Part shown: positions 36,492 to 46,631 of the stretch, one piece after another
Layout: the number at the start of each line of letters is the position of its first letter
Numbering within the stretch: position 1 is the stretch's first letter
Assembly (NCBI GenBank): GCA_963752325.1
Contig: CAVVXU010000007.1
Span: 868,001 to 932,000 of the forward strand
Direction: 5' to 3'
DNA: 64,000 nt
Source of the DNA: CAVTJL01 sp963752325
GTDB taxonomy: Bacteria; Pseudomonadota; Alphaproteobacteria; Geminicoccales; Geminicoccaceae
Notes under the pieces: model-generated
Told to the model about the DNA's origin: nothing
The model's input: the letters and a program-made list of their open reading frames with translations, nothing else
Database searches by the model: none
Program-made: the position numbers and the translations under genes

Positions 36492-36874
36492 CCCGCCGCG
36501 CCATCAGCCCGGCGGCGCTGCACCCGCCCTTCGGCCGTTACAGCCCGGGCATGCTGATCGAGGGCGTGTCGGATCTCCTGCTGCTCTCCGGCCTGCTCGG
36601 CATCCGGCCCGACGGCTCGATCCCCGAGAGCGTCGAGGAGCAGACGGCGGTTATTCTGGAAAGCATCGACGCCAGCCTGCGCGAGGTCGGCCTCGCACGC
36701 TCGGATCTGCTTCGCCTCTCGACCTTCATCACCGAGGCCGACGACCGCCTGCCCTACATGCGGCTGCGCGACGCCTGGGTCGCCGACCCGCCACCCGCCT
36801 CGACCCTGATCGTCGTCAAGGCGCTGGCCCTCCCCGCCTTCAAGATCGAGATCGAGGCGATCGCCGGGCGCTGA
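36488..36874 (+). CDS. Rid family protein (RidA-like)
   Basis: A 128-residue single-domain protein of the YjgF/YER057c/UK114 (Rid) family. It shows GRYSPGMLIEGVSDLLLLSG, SVEEQTAVILESIDASLRE, DLLRLSTFITEADDRLPYMR and STLIVVKALALPAFKIEIEA. RidA members hydrolyse reactive enamine/imine intermediates released by PLP enzymes. This copy diverges from canonical RidA (no clear catalytic arginine motif), so another Rid subgroup role is possible. It overlaps the phosphoesterase stop by four bases and is 4 bases before the next gene. Confidence 0.85.
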   Translation: MTRRAISPAALHPPFGRYSPGMLIEGVSDLLLLSGLLGIRPDGSIPESVEEQTAVILESIDASLREVGLARSDLLRLSTFITEADDRLPYMRLRDAWVADPPPASTLIVVKALALPAFKIEIEAIAGR

Positions 36875-36878
36875 CGAC

Positions 36879-37463
36879 ATGCGGGTCCTCTATCTCTACT
36901 GCCATCCGCTGCCCGAAAGCTTTCACGCCGGCATACGGGCCCGGGCGCTGGCCGGTCTCGCGACGGCCGGCCATGCGGTCGACATTCTCGACCTCTACGC
37001 CGAGGGCTTCGATCCCGTGCTGGGTGCCGAGGAGCGTCGCCGCTATCACGACACGACGGCGAACCGGCGGGGTCTCGAGCGCTGGATCGCGCGGCTCGAG
37101 CAGGCAGATGGCCTTGTGGTCCAGTTCCCGACCTGGTGCTTCGGGCCGCCGGCCATGCTGAAGGGCTTCCTCGACCGCGTGCTGATCCCGGGTGTCGCCT
37201 TCGACCTCTCGGACCCGGCCCATGTGCGGCCCCTGCTCGGCCACATCCGGCGCCTTGCCGGCGTCGTCACCTATGGCCAGCCGCGGCTACGGGCTATGCT
37301 GATGAGCGACCCGCCGCGGCGCATCGTCACGCGCTATCTGCCCCGACTCATCGCCAGGGACGGCAGGTCCACCTACCATGCGCTCTACCACATGAACGTC
37401 GCCTCGCAGTCGGTTCGGCGGCGCTTCCTGGATCGGGTCGAGACGGAGATGGCCCGCTTCTGA
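36879..37463 (+). CDS. NAD(P)H-dependent oxidoreductase, flavodoxin-like fold (copy 1)
   Basis: 194 residues of the NQO1/KefF/MdaB flavodoxin-like fold family. The start VLYLYCHPLPESFHAGIRAR binds the flavin phosphate. The second loop is VVQFPTWCFGPPAMLKGFLD followed by RVLIPG, characteristic of quinone reductases. It transfers two electrons from NAD(P)H to quinones or similar acceptors. It is followed immediately by a paralogue; the TGATG overlap suggests coupled translation and possibly a heterodimer. The glutamine in VQFPTWCF replaces the usual tyrosine or tryptophan of such motifs. Confidence 0.87.
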   Translation: MRVLYLYCHPLPESFHAGIRARALAGLATAGHAVDILDLYAEGFDPVLGAEERRRYHDTTANRRGLERWIARLEQADGLVVQFPTWCFGPPAMLKGFLDRVLIPGVAFDLSDPAHVRPLLGHIRRLAGVVTYGQPRLRAMLMSDPPRRIVTRYLPRLIARDGRSTYHALYHMNVASQSVRRRFLDRVETEMARF

Positions 37464-38050
37464 TGCGCATCCTCGTCGTCTACGCGCATCCCGTACCGGA
37501 GAGCTTCGTCGCGTCGATCTATCGTCTGACGTTGGCGACGCTGGAGGCGCAGGGCCACGAGGTACGGGGTCTCGATCTCTACGCGTCCGGCTTCGAGCCG
37601 GCGCTTTCGCGGCGCGAGCGCGAGACCTATCACGACGAGAGCGCCAACCAGCGGGGGATCGAGGAACAGATCGGGCATGTGCGCTGGGCGGAAGGCATCA
37701 TCTTCGTCTACCCGACCTGGTGGTACTCGCTCCCGGCCATGCTGAAAGGCTGGCTCGATCGCATCTGGGTCCCGGGCGTCGCCTTCAAGCTTCCAAGCGA
37801 TGGCGGGCCCATCAGGCCGCTGATGACCCATATCCGGCTGGTCGCCGGCATCTCCACCTACGGCTCGCCATGGTGGCTGATCCGCTGGATCGGGGATCCC
37901 GGGCGCCGCATCATCACGATGGGGCTCAAATGGCTCTGCGCGCCCGGTTGCAGGAGCTTCTGGCTGGGCCTCCACCGCATGGACAGCATCACGCCGGAGC
38001 GTCGCCGCGCCTTTCTGGCACGCGTCCGGCGTCGTCTCGATCGCCTCTAG
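37463..38050 (+). CDS. NAD(P)H-dependent oxidoreductase, flavodoxin-like fold (copy 2)
   Basis: 195 residues and clearly paralogous to the preceding gene: RILVVYAHPVPESFVASIYR at the N-terminus, GLDLYASGFEPALSRRERET, then IFVYPTWWYSLPAMLKGWLD and RIWVPGVAF. This copy keeps the canonical YPTWWYSLPA loop of NQO1-type quinone reductases. The start ATG overlaps the previous stop. Function is two-electron reduction of quinones or azo/nitro compounds, with the specific substrate unknown. It ends the plus-strand run that begins with the ATP-grasp gene; the pyrophosphatase follows after ~200 bases. Confidence 0.88.
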   Translation: MRILVVYAHPVPESFVASIYRLTLATLEAQGHEVRGLDLYASGFEPALSRRERETYHDESANQRGIEEQIGHVRWAEGIIFVYPTWWYSLPAMLKGWLDRIWVPGVAFKLPSDGGPIRPLMTHIRLVAGISTYGSPWWLIRWIGDPGRRIITMGLKWLCAPGCRSFWLGLHRMDSITPERRRAFLARVRRRLDRL

Positions 38051-38253
38051 GCCACGGCCCGACTCGGCCAGGAGCGGAATTGGGACGCCGCCACTGGACG
38101 ATGGACTCCGCCCGACCGCGACGCTACACGAAGTCCGCCCGCGACTTGGGGGATTCTCCGCCGGGCTTTCTGAAAAATCGTCTCGACGGGCCCGAGCCAC
38201 CGCTACCGAGCGGTATCGCAAAAGAGGCTCGCGCTAGCGGGGATAGAGGGTCG

Positions 38254-40368
<2,115 letters not shown>

Positions 40369-40378
40369 GCTTGCTGTC

Positions 40379-40418
40379 GAGCGCCCTTCGTCGGAGCCGT
40401 TCCCGACGAAGGGCGCTC
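40379..40418. terminator. Strong bidirectional hairpin between hppA and bamE
   Basis: GAGCGCCCTTCGTCGG (40379-40394) and CCGACGAAGGGCGCTC (40403-40418) form a perfect 16-bp stem with an 8-base loop. It sits between the convergent ends of hppA and bamE and is suited to end transcription from both sides. No T tract is visible on either strand, so Rho-assisted or stem-only termination is likely. Confidence 0.8.
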
Positions 40419-40429
40419 AGCCGCTTCGC

Positions 40430-40933
40430 CTACCCGCCGGGAACGCCGCTGCCCGGCGAGGTCGACCTGCCGCCGCCGACCGGCGGGGCCGAGGGGTTGA
40501 AGCGGCCGAGGTTGCCGAAGAACTCCTGCAGCATCGTTTGATCCGAGCCCGGTGCTGGCGTCTTGTTGGGGTCGGGCACGATGTTCTGGGCCTGCTGAAG
40601 ATCGTGCTTCCTTATGTCCTTCACGATGCCCTTGTCGTCGAAGGTGATCTCGACCACGTTCTGCGACACGACGCTCTGCAGATGGTAGGTTTCCTGCTCG
40701 GTGCGCTGACTGATGTAGTACCAGCGGTCATCGTTGAAGGCCCCCATCGAGGACGGCGAGCCCATCAGGGTGGAGACCTGCTCGCGGCTGGTCACGCCCG
40801 GAACGATCTGGGCGAGCGCGGTGTCGTCCATCCGATAGCCGCGATTGGCCACAGTGGGTGAGCACGCACCGGCGAGAAGAGCCAGCGCGACGATGGCTGA
40901 CATTGGAGCACGAGATCGACGGCCACGCGTCAT
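40430..40933 (-). CDS. bamE: Outer-membrane assembly lipoprotein BamE (SmpA/OmlA)
   Basis: 167 residues. A lipoprotein signal precedes the lipobox LAGAC, with the lipidated cysteine at residue 24. The SmpA/OmlA domain follows: YRMDDTALAQIVPGVTSREQ, VSTLMGSPSSMGAFNDDRWY, YISQRTEQ and VVEITFDDKGIVKDI. BamE is part of the Bam complex that folds outer-membrane proteins. The C-terminal Pro/Gly tail is disordered. ATG 40933 has GGAGG seven bases upstream. It is the first gene of the conserved alphaproteobacterial block with the divergent chaperone, DUF177, plsX and fabH. Confidence 0.92.
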   Translation of the reverse strand: MTRGRRSRAPMSAIVALALLAGACSPTVANRGYRMDDTALAQIVPGVTSREQVSTLMGSPSSMGAFNDDRWYYISQRTEQETYHLQSVVSQNVVEITFDDKGIVKDIRKHDLQQAQNIVPDPNKTPAPGSDQTMLQEFFGNLGRFNPSAPPVGGGRSTSPGSGVPGG

Positions 40934-40979
40934 CAGCGGCCTCCGGCAAGGGTCGTTCACGGAGGATCGGGTAGCACGG

Positions 40980-41603
40980 ATGACGGAGACACAACAGGCT
41001 CCAGGCCTGCGTGGCTGGTGGACGAAGCGACGCGAGGCCGACCGCGCCGCGAAGCGTCGACGCAAAACCGCGCTCGACCTCTACCTGCGGATCGTCAGGC
41101 ATAGCCGCCTTGCGCTATTCTATGCCGAATGGGGCGTGCCCGATACGCGCGACGGACGGTTCGAGATGATCGGCCTGCACGCAGCGCTGTTGATGCGCCG
41201 CCTGCGCGCCGAGGGTAGGGAGGGCCAGGAGCTGGCCCAGGCTCTGTTCGACGTGATGTTCGTCGACATGGATCATGCGCTGCGTGAGATCGGTGTGGGC
41301 GACCTTTCGGTCGGCAAGTATGTCAAGAGCATGGCGCAGACCTTCTTTGCTCGGGCGCATGCCCTCGACGCGCCGCTCGCCGCTGCCGACGTCGGGGCGG
41401 TTGCCGAGGTGCTGACCCGCAATGTCTATGTCACGGGCACGGAGCCCTCGAAGGCTGCCGTCCTCTCCTTGGCCCACTATCTCGTCGATCAATGGGCGAC
41501 GTTGGAACGGCAGCCCGGCGAGCGCCTGCTCGCTGGCTCGCTGGATCTCGCTTTGCCCGCGGGCTCGGGCGCAACGATGGGCGTTGACCCGGACGGCCGA
41601 TGA
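40980..41603 (+). CDS. Ubiquinol-cytochrome c chaperone family protein
   Basis: 207 residues. It contains the Ubiq_cyt_C_chap domain of the CBP3/UQCC1 family: ALFYAEWGVPDTRDGRFEMI, HAALLMRRLRAEGREGQELA, QALFDVMFVDMDHALREIGV, GDLSVGKYVKSMAQTFFARA. In mitochondria the homologue assists cytochrome b maturation; in alphaproteobacteria the gene is conserved next to bamE and DUF177. The start ATG 40980 is chosen at MTETQQAPG; an earlier reading would overlap bamE. A divergent promoter for bamE and this gene must lie in the 46 bases between the starts, or in the coding ends. Confidence 0.9.
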   Translation: MTETQQAPGLRGWWTKRREADRAAKRRRKTALDLYLRIVRHSRLALFYAEWGVPDTRDGRFEMIGLHAALLMRRLRAEGREGQELAQALFDVMFVDMDHALREIGVGDLSVGKYVKSMAQTFFARAHALDAPLAAADVGAVAEVLTRNVYVTGTEPSKAAVLSLAHYLVDQWATLERQPGERLLAGSLDLALPAGSGATMGVDPDGR

Positions 41604-41711
41604 GCTCTAGCCTCCAGCGCCCTTCATCGGACCCACCGCGCCGGGACGCAGGCCGCAGCTGCTGCCCTCGCCGCCCGCCAATGCGCCTCCCCTAGCGATC
41701 AGGGGGATCAG

Positions 41712-42254
41712 TTGACCACGGAACCGGAATTCTCGAGACGATATGCCGTCGACCGCGTCAGCGTGGCCGGCATCCATTTCGATGTCTCCGCCGGCGCCGA
41801 GGAGCGCGCCGCGCTCCTGCAGCGTCTCGAGCTGGCGTCGCTGGGGCGGCTCGAGGCCTCCGGCATGATCGAGAGGTGTGACGACGGACTCGTGATCGCC
41901 CTCCGCTGCCACATCCGGGCCGAGCTCGAGCAGGTCTGCGTGGTGACGGCGGAGCCGGTCCCGGTGGCGCTCGACCTCGAGGTCGAGCGCCTCTTTCTTC
42001 CTGCCGGCATCAATCACGCTGCGGCTGAGGACGGGTTGCAGGAGATCGCCCTCTCGCCGGAGCTCGACGAGCCGGATCCCCTCACCTCTCCCTTCCTCGA
42101 CATCGGTGAGGTCATCGCCGAGGAGATCGCGTTGGCGCTCGACCCCTACCCCCATGCGCCGGATGCGGATCGGGTCCTCGCGGAGGTGAATCGTGCGGCC
42201 GAGCCCGAGGGGCCGTTCGCCGCCCTTGCCGCGCTCCGCGGACAGGCGCATTGA
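41712..42254 (+). CDS. DUF177 (YceD) family protein
   Basis: 180 residues from a TTG start with AGGGGGA upstream. DUF177 motifs include RCHIRAELEQVCVVTAEPVP, VERLFLP, SPFLDIGEVIAEEIALALDP and YPHAPDA. YceD-type proteins are linked to 23S rRNA accumulation and usually precede rpmF and the plsX-fabH genes. Here rpmF is absent and plsX follows directly, the common alphaproteobacterial arrangement. The single cysteine-pair region (RCHIRAELEQVC) is a recognisable hallmark. The ~100 bases before it, after the chaperone gene, hold no gene. Confidence 0.9.
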   Translation: MTTEPEFSRRYAVDRVSVAGIHFDVSAGAEERAALLQRLELASLGRLEASGMIERCDDGLVIALRCHIRAELEQVCVVTAEPVPVALDLEVERLFLPAGINHAAAEDGLQEIALSPELDEPDPLTSPFLDIGEVIAEEIALALDPYPHAPDADRVLAEVNRAAEPEGPFAALAALRGQAH

Positions 42255-42359
42255 GGCACGCACGGAGACGGCGGCAGCGAGGATGATGACAGGTGGAACG
42301 ATAGGGCAGCGGCCCGCATCGGTCGGGGTGGCCGGTCTCCCGACGTGGGACGGACGACA

Positions 42360-43403
42360 ATGCCGCTGGCGATAGCGCTCGACGGCATGGGTGGCGATCA
42401 TGCGCCCGAGATCGTCGTCGAGGGCGCTGCGATCGCGCGCCGACGGTCGCCCGAGCTGAGCTTTCTCCTTTTCGGTGACGAGCAGCAGCTCGGTCCACTC
42501 CTGCGCCGTCAGCCAGCGCTCGAGGGCGCCGTCGAGCTGCGCCACACTCCCGAGTTCGTGTCCGGCGACGAGAAGCCCTCGCACGCGCTCCGCCATGCTC
42601 GCAACTCGAGCATGCGGCTCATGATCGACGCGGTGAAGGACGGGCAGGCCGCGGCTGCCGTCTCGGCCGGCAACACCGGCGCCCTGATGGCGATGGCGAA
42701 GGTCGTGCTGAAGACCCTTCCGGGCATCGACCGGCCAGCGATCTGCGGCATCTTCCCCTCGCGGACCAAGCCCGTGGTGGCGCTGGACCTCGGGGCGAAC
42801 ATCGACTGCGATGCCGAGCATCTGGTCCAGTTCGCCGTGATGGGCGAGGTCTTCGCCCGTCTGATCTTCGGGGTCGCCAAGCCCGGCGTCGGCCTGCTCA
42901 ACGTCGGCACGGAGGAGCAGAAGGGCGACGAGGTGGTGCGGGAGGCCGCGGCCCTTCTGCGCGACAGCAACCTCCACATCGACTTTCGCGGCTTCGTCGA
43001 GGGCAACGACGTCATCGACGGCTCGATCGACGTCGTCGTGACCGACGGCTTCACCGGCAACGTGGCCCTCAAGATCGCCGAGGGCACGGCACGGATGATG
43101 ATCGAGGCGCTGGGCCGGTCGTTCCGAAGCAGCTGGCGCGGCAAGCTCGGCTATCTGATCGCCAAGCCGGCGCTCCGCAGCCTGCGCGATCGCTTCGACC
43201 CGCGCCTGCACAACGGCGCCATGTTCCTCGGCGTGAACGGTGTCGTGGTGAAGAGCCACGGCGGCACGGATGCCATCGGCTTCGGCGCTGCCATCGGCGT
43301 CGCGGCCGACCTCGTCAAGCAGCACACGAACGACCGGATCATCGAGGAGATCCGAGCCGTCTACACCAAGCCCGCCGCTGCTGAGCGGGCGGCAGCCTCC
43401 TAG
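42360..43403 (+). CDS. plsX: Phosphate acyltransferase PlsX
   Basis: 347 residues. PlsX converts acyl-ACP to acyl-phosphate for the PlsY step of phospholipid synthesis. Motifs are IALDGMGGDHAPEIVVEGA at the start, VSAGNTGALMAMAKVVLKTL, GVGLLNVGTEEQKGDEVVRE, GNDVIDGSIDVVVTDGFTGN and GAMFLGVNGVVVKSHGGTDA. ATG 42360 gives the canonical MPLAIALDG start; an in-frame GTG at 42345 would add five residues. It is 6 bases before fabH, so the two are co-transcribed. Confidence 0.96.
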   Translation: MPLAIALDGMGGDHAPEIVVEGAAIARRRSPELSFLLFGDEQQLGPLLRRQPALEGAVELRHTPEFVSGDEKPSHALRHARNSSMRLMIDAVKDGQAAAAVSAGNTGALMAMAKVVLKTLPGIDRPAICGIFPSRTKPVVALDLGANIDCDAEHLVQFAVMGEVFARLIFGVAKPGVGLLNVGTEEQKGDEVVREAAALLRDSNLHIDFRGFVEGNDVIDGSIDVVVTDGFTGNVALKIAEGTARMMIEALGRSFRSSWRGKLGYLIAKPALRSLRDRFDPRLHNGAMFLGVNGVVVKSHGGTDAIGFGAAIGVAADLVKQHTNDRIIEEIRAVYTKPAAAERAAAS

Positions 43404-43409
43404 GACAGC

Positions 43410-44381
43410 ATGATACGATCGGTTGTTCGCGGCGTCGGCGCGTATCTGCCTTCGCGCATTGTCACAAACGACGATCTGGCCGAGAGCCTGGACACGTCGG
43501 ATGCATGGATCCGTGATCGCACCGGAATCCGCGAGCGACGCATCGCGGCAGAGGGCGAGCTGACCTCCGACCTCGCCGTCGCCGCCGCGCGAAGGGCCCT
43601 TGAGCGGGCGGAGGTGTCGCCGACGAGCGTCGATCTCTTGATCCTCGCCACCTCCACGCCGGACAACACGTTCCCGGCGACGGCGGCGGCTGTTCAGCGC
43701 AAGCTCGACATGCCACCCGCGATCGTCTTCGACCAGCAGGCGGTGTGCGCCGGCTTTCCCTACGCGCTGGCGACCGCCGACGCCTATCTCCGGGTCGGCC
43801 TCGCCCGCCGGGCGCTCGTCATCGGGGCGGAGACCTTCTCGCGCATCCTCGACTGGACGGACCGCTCGACCTGCGTCCTGTTCGGCGACGGCGCCGGTGC
43901 CGTCGTGCTCGATGCCGTCGAGCAGCCCGCCGGCAACGATGCCCGCGGCATCCTGGCGGTGCGCCTCGGCGCCGACGGCCGCGACTATGAGAGCCTCTAT
44001 GTCGATGGAGGGCCCTCCTCGACCGGCACCGTGGGCCACGTCCGGATGAATGGGCGGGAGGTCTTCCGGCAGGCGGTGCAGCGGCTGGCGGCCAGCGGCG
44101 AGGAGGTTTTGGCCATGTGCGGCCTGAACGTCGCTGCCCTGGACTGGATGGTCCCGCACCAGGCCAATCTTCGGATCATCGACGCGGTGGGGCGACGCCT
44201 CGACATCGACCCGTCGCGGGTCGTCGTCACCGTCGATCGGCACGCCAACACCTCGGCGGCCTCGATCCCATTGGCCCTCGACGCCGCGGTTGCGGACGGC
44301 CGCCTGAAGCCTGGGCATCTCATCCTCGTCAATGCGCTGGGGGGCGGGTTCGCCTGGGGGGCAGCGCTCATCCGCTGGTAG
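43410..44381 (+). CDS. fabH: Beta-ketoacyl-ACP synthase III FabH
   Basis: 323 residues. FabH condenses acetyl-CoA (or another acyl-CoA) with malonyl-ACP to start fatty-acid synthesis. The triad is present: Cys113 in QQAVCAGFPYAL, His250 in VPHQANLRIID and Asn280 in RHANTSAASIPLAL. Starter-pocket and dimer motifs DTSDAWIRDRTGIRERRIAA and GDGAGAVVLDA agree. The C-terminus is ALGGGFAWGAALIRW. Located directly after plsX in the usual order, with ihfA 91 bases downstream. Confidence 0.96.
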   Translation: MIRSVVRGVGAYLPSRIVTNDDLAESLDTSDAWIRDRTGIRERRIAAEGELTSDLAVAAARRALERAEVSPTSVDLLILATSTPDNTFPATAAAVQRKLDMPPAIVFDQQAVCAGFPYALATADAYLRVGLARRALVIGAETFSRILDWTDRSTCVLFGDGAGAVVLDAVEQPAGNDARGILAVRLGADGRDYESLYVDGGPSSTGTVGHVRMNGREVFRQAVQRLAASGEEVLAMCGLNVAALDWMVPHQANLRIIDAVGRRLDIDPSRVVVTVDRHANTSAASIPLALDAAVADGRLKPGHLILVNALGGGFAWGAALIRW

Positions 44382-44472
44382 CGCGGATGCTGGCAGTCGC
44401 CCGTAGCGTATTGACGGAAATCTTTGCATCCCTTAGCGTTTTCAGGCTTAGAGCGGCTTGAGGGGGAACTTT

Positions 44473-44781
44473 GTGGCCGGGCGGACCGTGACACGGGCAC
44501 AGCTGGCCGAGGCGGTGTATCAAGAGGTCGGGCTATCGCGCAGCGAGTCCGCAGGGCTGGTCGACGCGATCCTTGAGGAGATCACCGACTCGCTGCTTTC
44601 GGAGGGGGCCGTGAAGATCTCCTCCTTCGGGACCTTCGCGGTTCGTGGCAAGGGCCATCGTGTCGGTCGCAACCCCAAGACCGGCGAGGAGGTGCCCATT
44701 CTCCCAAGGCGTGTCCTGGTCTTCCGCGCGTCGCAGGTCCTCAAGGATCGCATCAATCACGATGGCACGGCCGACGGATGA
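44473..44781 (+). CDS. ihfA: Integration host factor subunit alpha
   Basis: 102 residues of the HU/IHF fold. TVTRAQLAEAVYQEVGLSRS forms the helical dimer part, and ISSFGTFAVRGKGHRVGRNP followed by KTGEEVPILPRRVLVFRASQ forms the DNA-embracing arms with the intercalating proline in RNPKTGE. IHF bends DNA at promoters and recombination sites. GTG 44473 is chosen because AGGGGGA lies about seven bases upstream and it gives a normal length. It overlaps the MerR gene by four bases, a pair conserved in alphaproteobacteria and elsewhere. Confidence 0.93.
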   Translation: MAGRTVTRAQLAEAVYQEVGLSRSESAGLVDAILEEITDSLLSEGAVKISSFGTFAVRGKGHRVGRNPKTGEEVPILPRRVLVFRASQVLKDRINHDGTADG

Positions 44782-45212
44782 GCGAGGCTGCGGCAACTGC
44801 TCTTCGGCCACCCAAGTCCTCGGGCGCGTTCCGGACGATCAGCGAGGTGGCGGACGAGCTTAACGTGGCACAGCATGTTCTCCGGTTCTGGGAAAGCAAG
44901 TTCCCGCAGGTACGGCCCCTGAAGCGCGGCGGCGGGCGACGCTACTACCGGCCCGAGGATGTTGAGGTTCTACGTCAGATACGCTCCCTACTCTACGAGG
45001 AGGGCTACACGATCCGGGGTGCGCAAAGGCTCTTGCGGGCCCGCCGGGCGCGACCCGCCGAGCAGGCTGCGGCCGAGCATCCCGAAGATGAGGCCGAGTT
45101 GGAGAGGGCGGGTGCGACGCCCCCCACCGCGCGAGACCTGCAGCGACGTCTTGCAGGGCTGCATGAGGAGCTGGTCGAGCTCCGCGACCTGATCGCCCGG
45201 GCCACACACTGA
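44778..45212 (+). CDS. MerR-family transcriptional regulator
   Basis: 144 residues. The N-terminal MerR helix-turn-helix is clear: FRTISEVADELNVAQHVLRF, WESKFPQVRPLKRGGGRRYY and RPEDVEVLRQIRSLLYEEGY. The C-terminal part is an acidic helix and a short coiled coil (LQRRLAGLHEELVELRDLIA). No effector-binding domain or metal cysteines are present, as in the small MerR proteins coupled to ihfA. Its target is unknown. tRNA-Pro follows 62 bases after the stop. Confidence 0.92.
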   Translation: MSEAAATALRPPKSSGAFRTISEVADELNVAQHVLRFWESKFPQVRPLKRGGGRRYYRPEDVEVLRQIRSLLYEEGYTIRGAQRLLRARRARPAEQAAAEHPEDEAELERAGATPPTARDLQRRLAGLHEELVELRDLIARATH

Positions 45213-45274
45213 ACGAGCGCGGGTTGCCCTGCCTGACCCCGCTCACTATAGTCCGGCGCGTTGTCTCGACCGGT

Positions 45275-45351
45275 CGGAGCGTAGCGCAGCCTGGTAGCGC
45301 ATCAGTCTGGGGGACTGGGGGTCCCGAGTTCAAATCTCGGCGCTCCGACCA
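45275..45351 (+). tRNA. tRNA-Pro (anticodon GGG)
   Basis: A 77-base cloverleaf. Acceptor CGGAGCG (45275-45281) pairs with CGCTCCG (45341-45347), followed by A and encoded CCA. The anticodon loop CTGGGGG between TCAGT and ACTGG holds anticodon GGG at 45309-45311, reading CCC. The T arm is canonical (CCGAG TTCAAAT CTCGG). It is the expected neighbour of the MerR gene. Confidence 0.95.
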
Positions 45352-45838
45352 ACTAAATAAGAAGCTTATCTTTCCCCCACCCTTCTGGAAATCTGCCCGT
45401 GTTCGTGCGGCGCCCGGATCGCCGTGACGGCGCGCATGCCCCTCCGCTGGGGCGGGGGCAAGCAGCATGCCTTCGCGATGCAACACGCGATGCGCCGGTC
45501 TCTGGATGCTGCGCTGTGCTCGGGCACATCGCCTCGCAATGGCGCAGAGAGGCTCCCTCGCGCTGAAGGCTGACGATGCCCGCCCGCCCGCTCCAGACCC
45601 CAGCCTGCAACAGCCACCTTCCTCCCAGCGGCACGTTGGATCTCGGGGTGGACATTCCGGCAGAGCAGCCCGCCATCCCCGGCGCCACGACGGCGTGGTC
45701 CGTGGACACCGCCGTCGGGCATGTGTACCGTCATGTTATTGAAGTCTGCCATACGCCACGAGCGGGCCTCCACCGCTCGGGAAGGTGGCAACCGACCATC
45801 AGCATGCGCGGATGGCAGGGAAGACCTGAGAAGACACC
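45352..45838. other. Gene-poor gap upstream of the antiporter operon
   Basis: 487 bases with no protein I can support; open frames on both strands are short and low-complexity. Right after tRNA-Pro a small ATAAG-AAG-CTTAT hairpin followed by CTTTCC could be a weak terminator. The region before the antiporter start (about 45730-45838) is the likely promoter zone, but no -35/-10 pair or known riboswitch was recognised. Confidence 0.5.
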
Positions 45839-46358
45839 ATGAATAGGCTTGGCAGCCAATCTTCCATTGGCGGCGCAGGATGGTCGGCGATGATCCGGGG
45901 GCTTGCGTTCCTCGGCCTATGGGTGGTGCTCTTCGGTGTTCACGGCGCCGATCTTGCTGTCGGCTTGGTGACCGCGATGGCAGCAACTTGGGTAAGCCTG
46001 CGTCTCCTGCCTCCGGCCATCCGTCGCCCGCGCCCCGCCATCCTGGCTCGCCTGGCGCTACGGTTCCTTTGGCAATCTGTTGCCGCCGGCGTCGATGTCG
46101 CAAGGCGGGCTCTGGACCCACAGTTGCCCCTGCGACCCGGCTTTGTGACCATTCCGATGGGCTTGGCCCCCGGGGCGGGACGCCAGGCCTTTCGCCTTCT
46201 GTCGAGCCTGCAGCCGGGCACCCTGCCTGTCGGGCCGGACGCGAACGGCAGGCTGACGGTCCACTGCCTCGACATCGAACAACCTGTGGTAGCGACAGCT
46301 GACCGAGGAGCAGGCACTGCTGGCCCGGGCGCTCGGCCGCGATGCTGCCCATGAATGA
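45839..46358 (+). CDS. mnhE: Na+/H+ antiporter subunit E, MnhE/MbhA type (frameshifted near end)
   Basis: The first ~150 residues are a typical MnhE/MrpE membrane subunit (GLWVVLFGVHGADLAVGLVT, RLALRFLWQSVAAGVDVARR, LDPQLPLRPGFVTIPMGL, GTLPVGPDANGRLTVHCLDI). One extra base near 46294 (GCGACAG for GCGCAG) breaks the frame after QPVVA; the expected end is QLTEEQALLARALGRDAAHE. Corrected length is 172 residues, overlapping the next start by eight bases. The subunit is the first of the multisubunit antiporter, equivalent to MbhA of archaeal membrane-bound hydrogenase. Confidence 0.85.
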
Positions 46359-46623
46359 GTTTCTGCTCGCCGCCGCCGGCTTCGTGCTGGCGATGGTGGC
46401 GCTGGGGCTCGTGCGTGTGCTGCGCGGGCCGGCCGACGCCGATCGCATGATGGCGGCGCAGCTGCTGGCCACGGGGGGCATAGCCGCATTGCTGCTGCTG
46501 GCGACCGCGATCGACCGCCCTGCGATCGTCGACGTGGCGCTGGTCTTGGCCCTGCTCGGGGCCTTTGCCTCGGTGGCGCTCGTCAAAGGCGCGCCTCCGG
46601 CGGCCGATCGGCCGAAGCCTTAG
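46351..46623 (+). CDS. mnhF: Na+/H+ antiporter subunit F, MnhF/MbhB type
   Basis: 90 residues with three transmembrane helices: FLLAAAGFVLAMVALGLVRV, the signature GPADADRMMAAQLLATGGIA and VDVALVLALLGAFASVALVK. MrpF is a small accessory subunit of the complex. The ATG at 46351 overlaps the corrected end of mnhE; an earlier start at 46342 is possible. The next gene begins 8 bases after the stop. Confidence 0.9.
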   Translation: MNEFLLAAAGFVLAMVALGLVRVLRGPADADRMMAAQLLATGGIAALLLLATAIDRPAIVDVALVLALLGAFASVALVKGAPPAADRPKP

Positions 46624-46631
46624 CTCCCGGC

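Noticed and set aside
42255..42359. A missing rpmF gene between DUF177 and plsX
   Set aside because: The gap is about 105 bases and encodes no ribosomal protein L32; direct DUF177-plsX order is normal in alphaproteobacteria.
45353..45709. A 118-codon minus-strand protein after tRNA-Pro
   Set aside because: No homologous motif, atypical composition and overlapping alternatives in other frames; treated as non-coding.
45730..45838. Cobalamin or other riboswitch before the antiporter operon
   Set aside because: No conserved box or consistent fold of a known riboswitch class could be matched.
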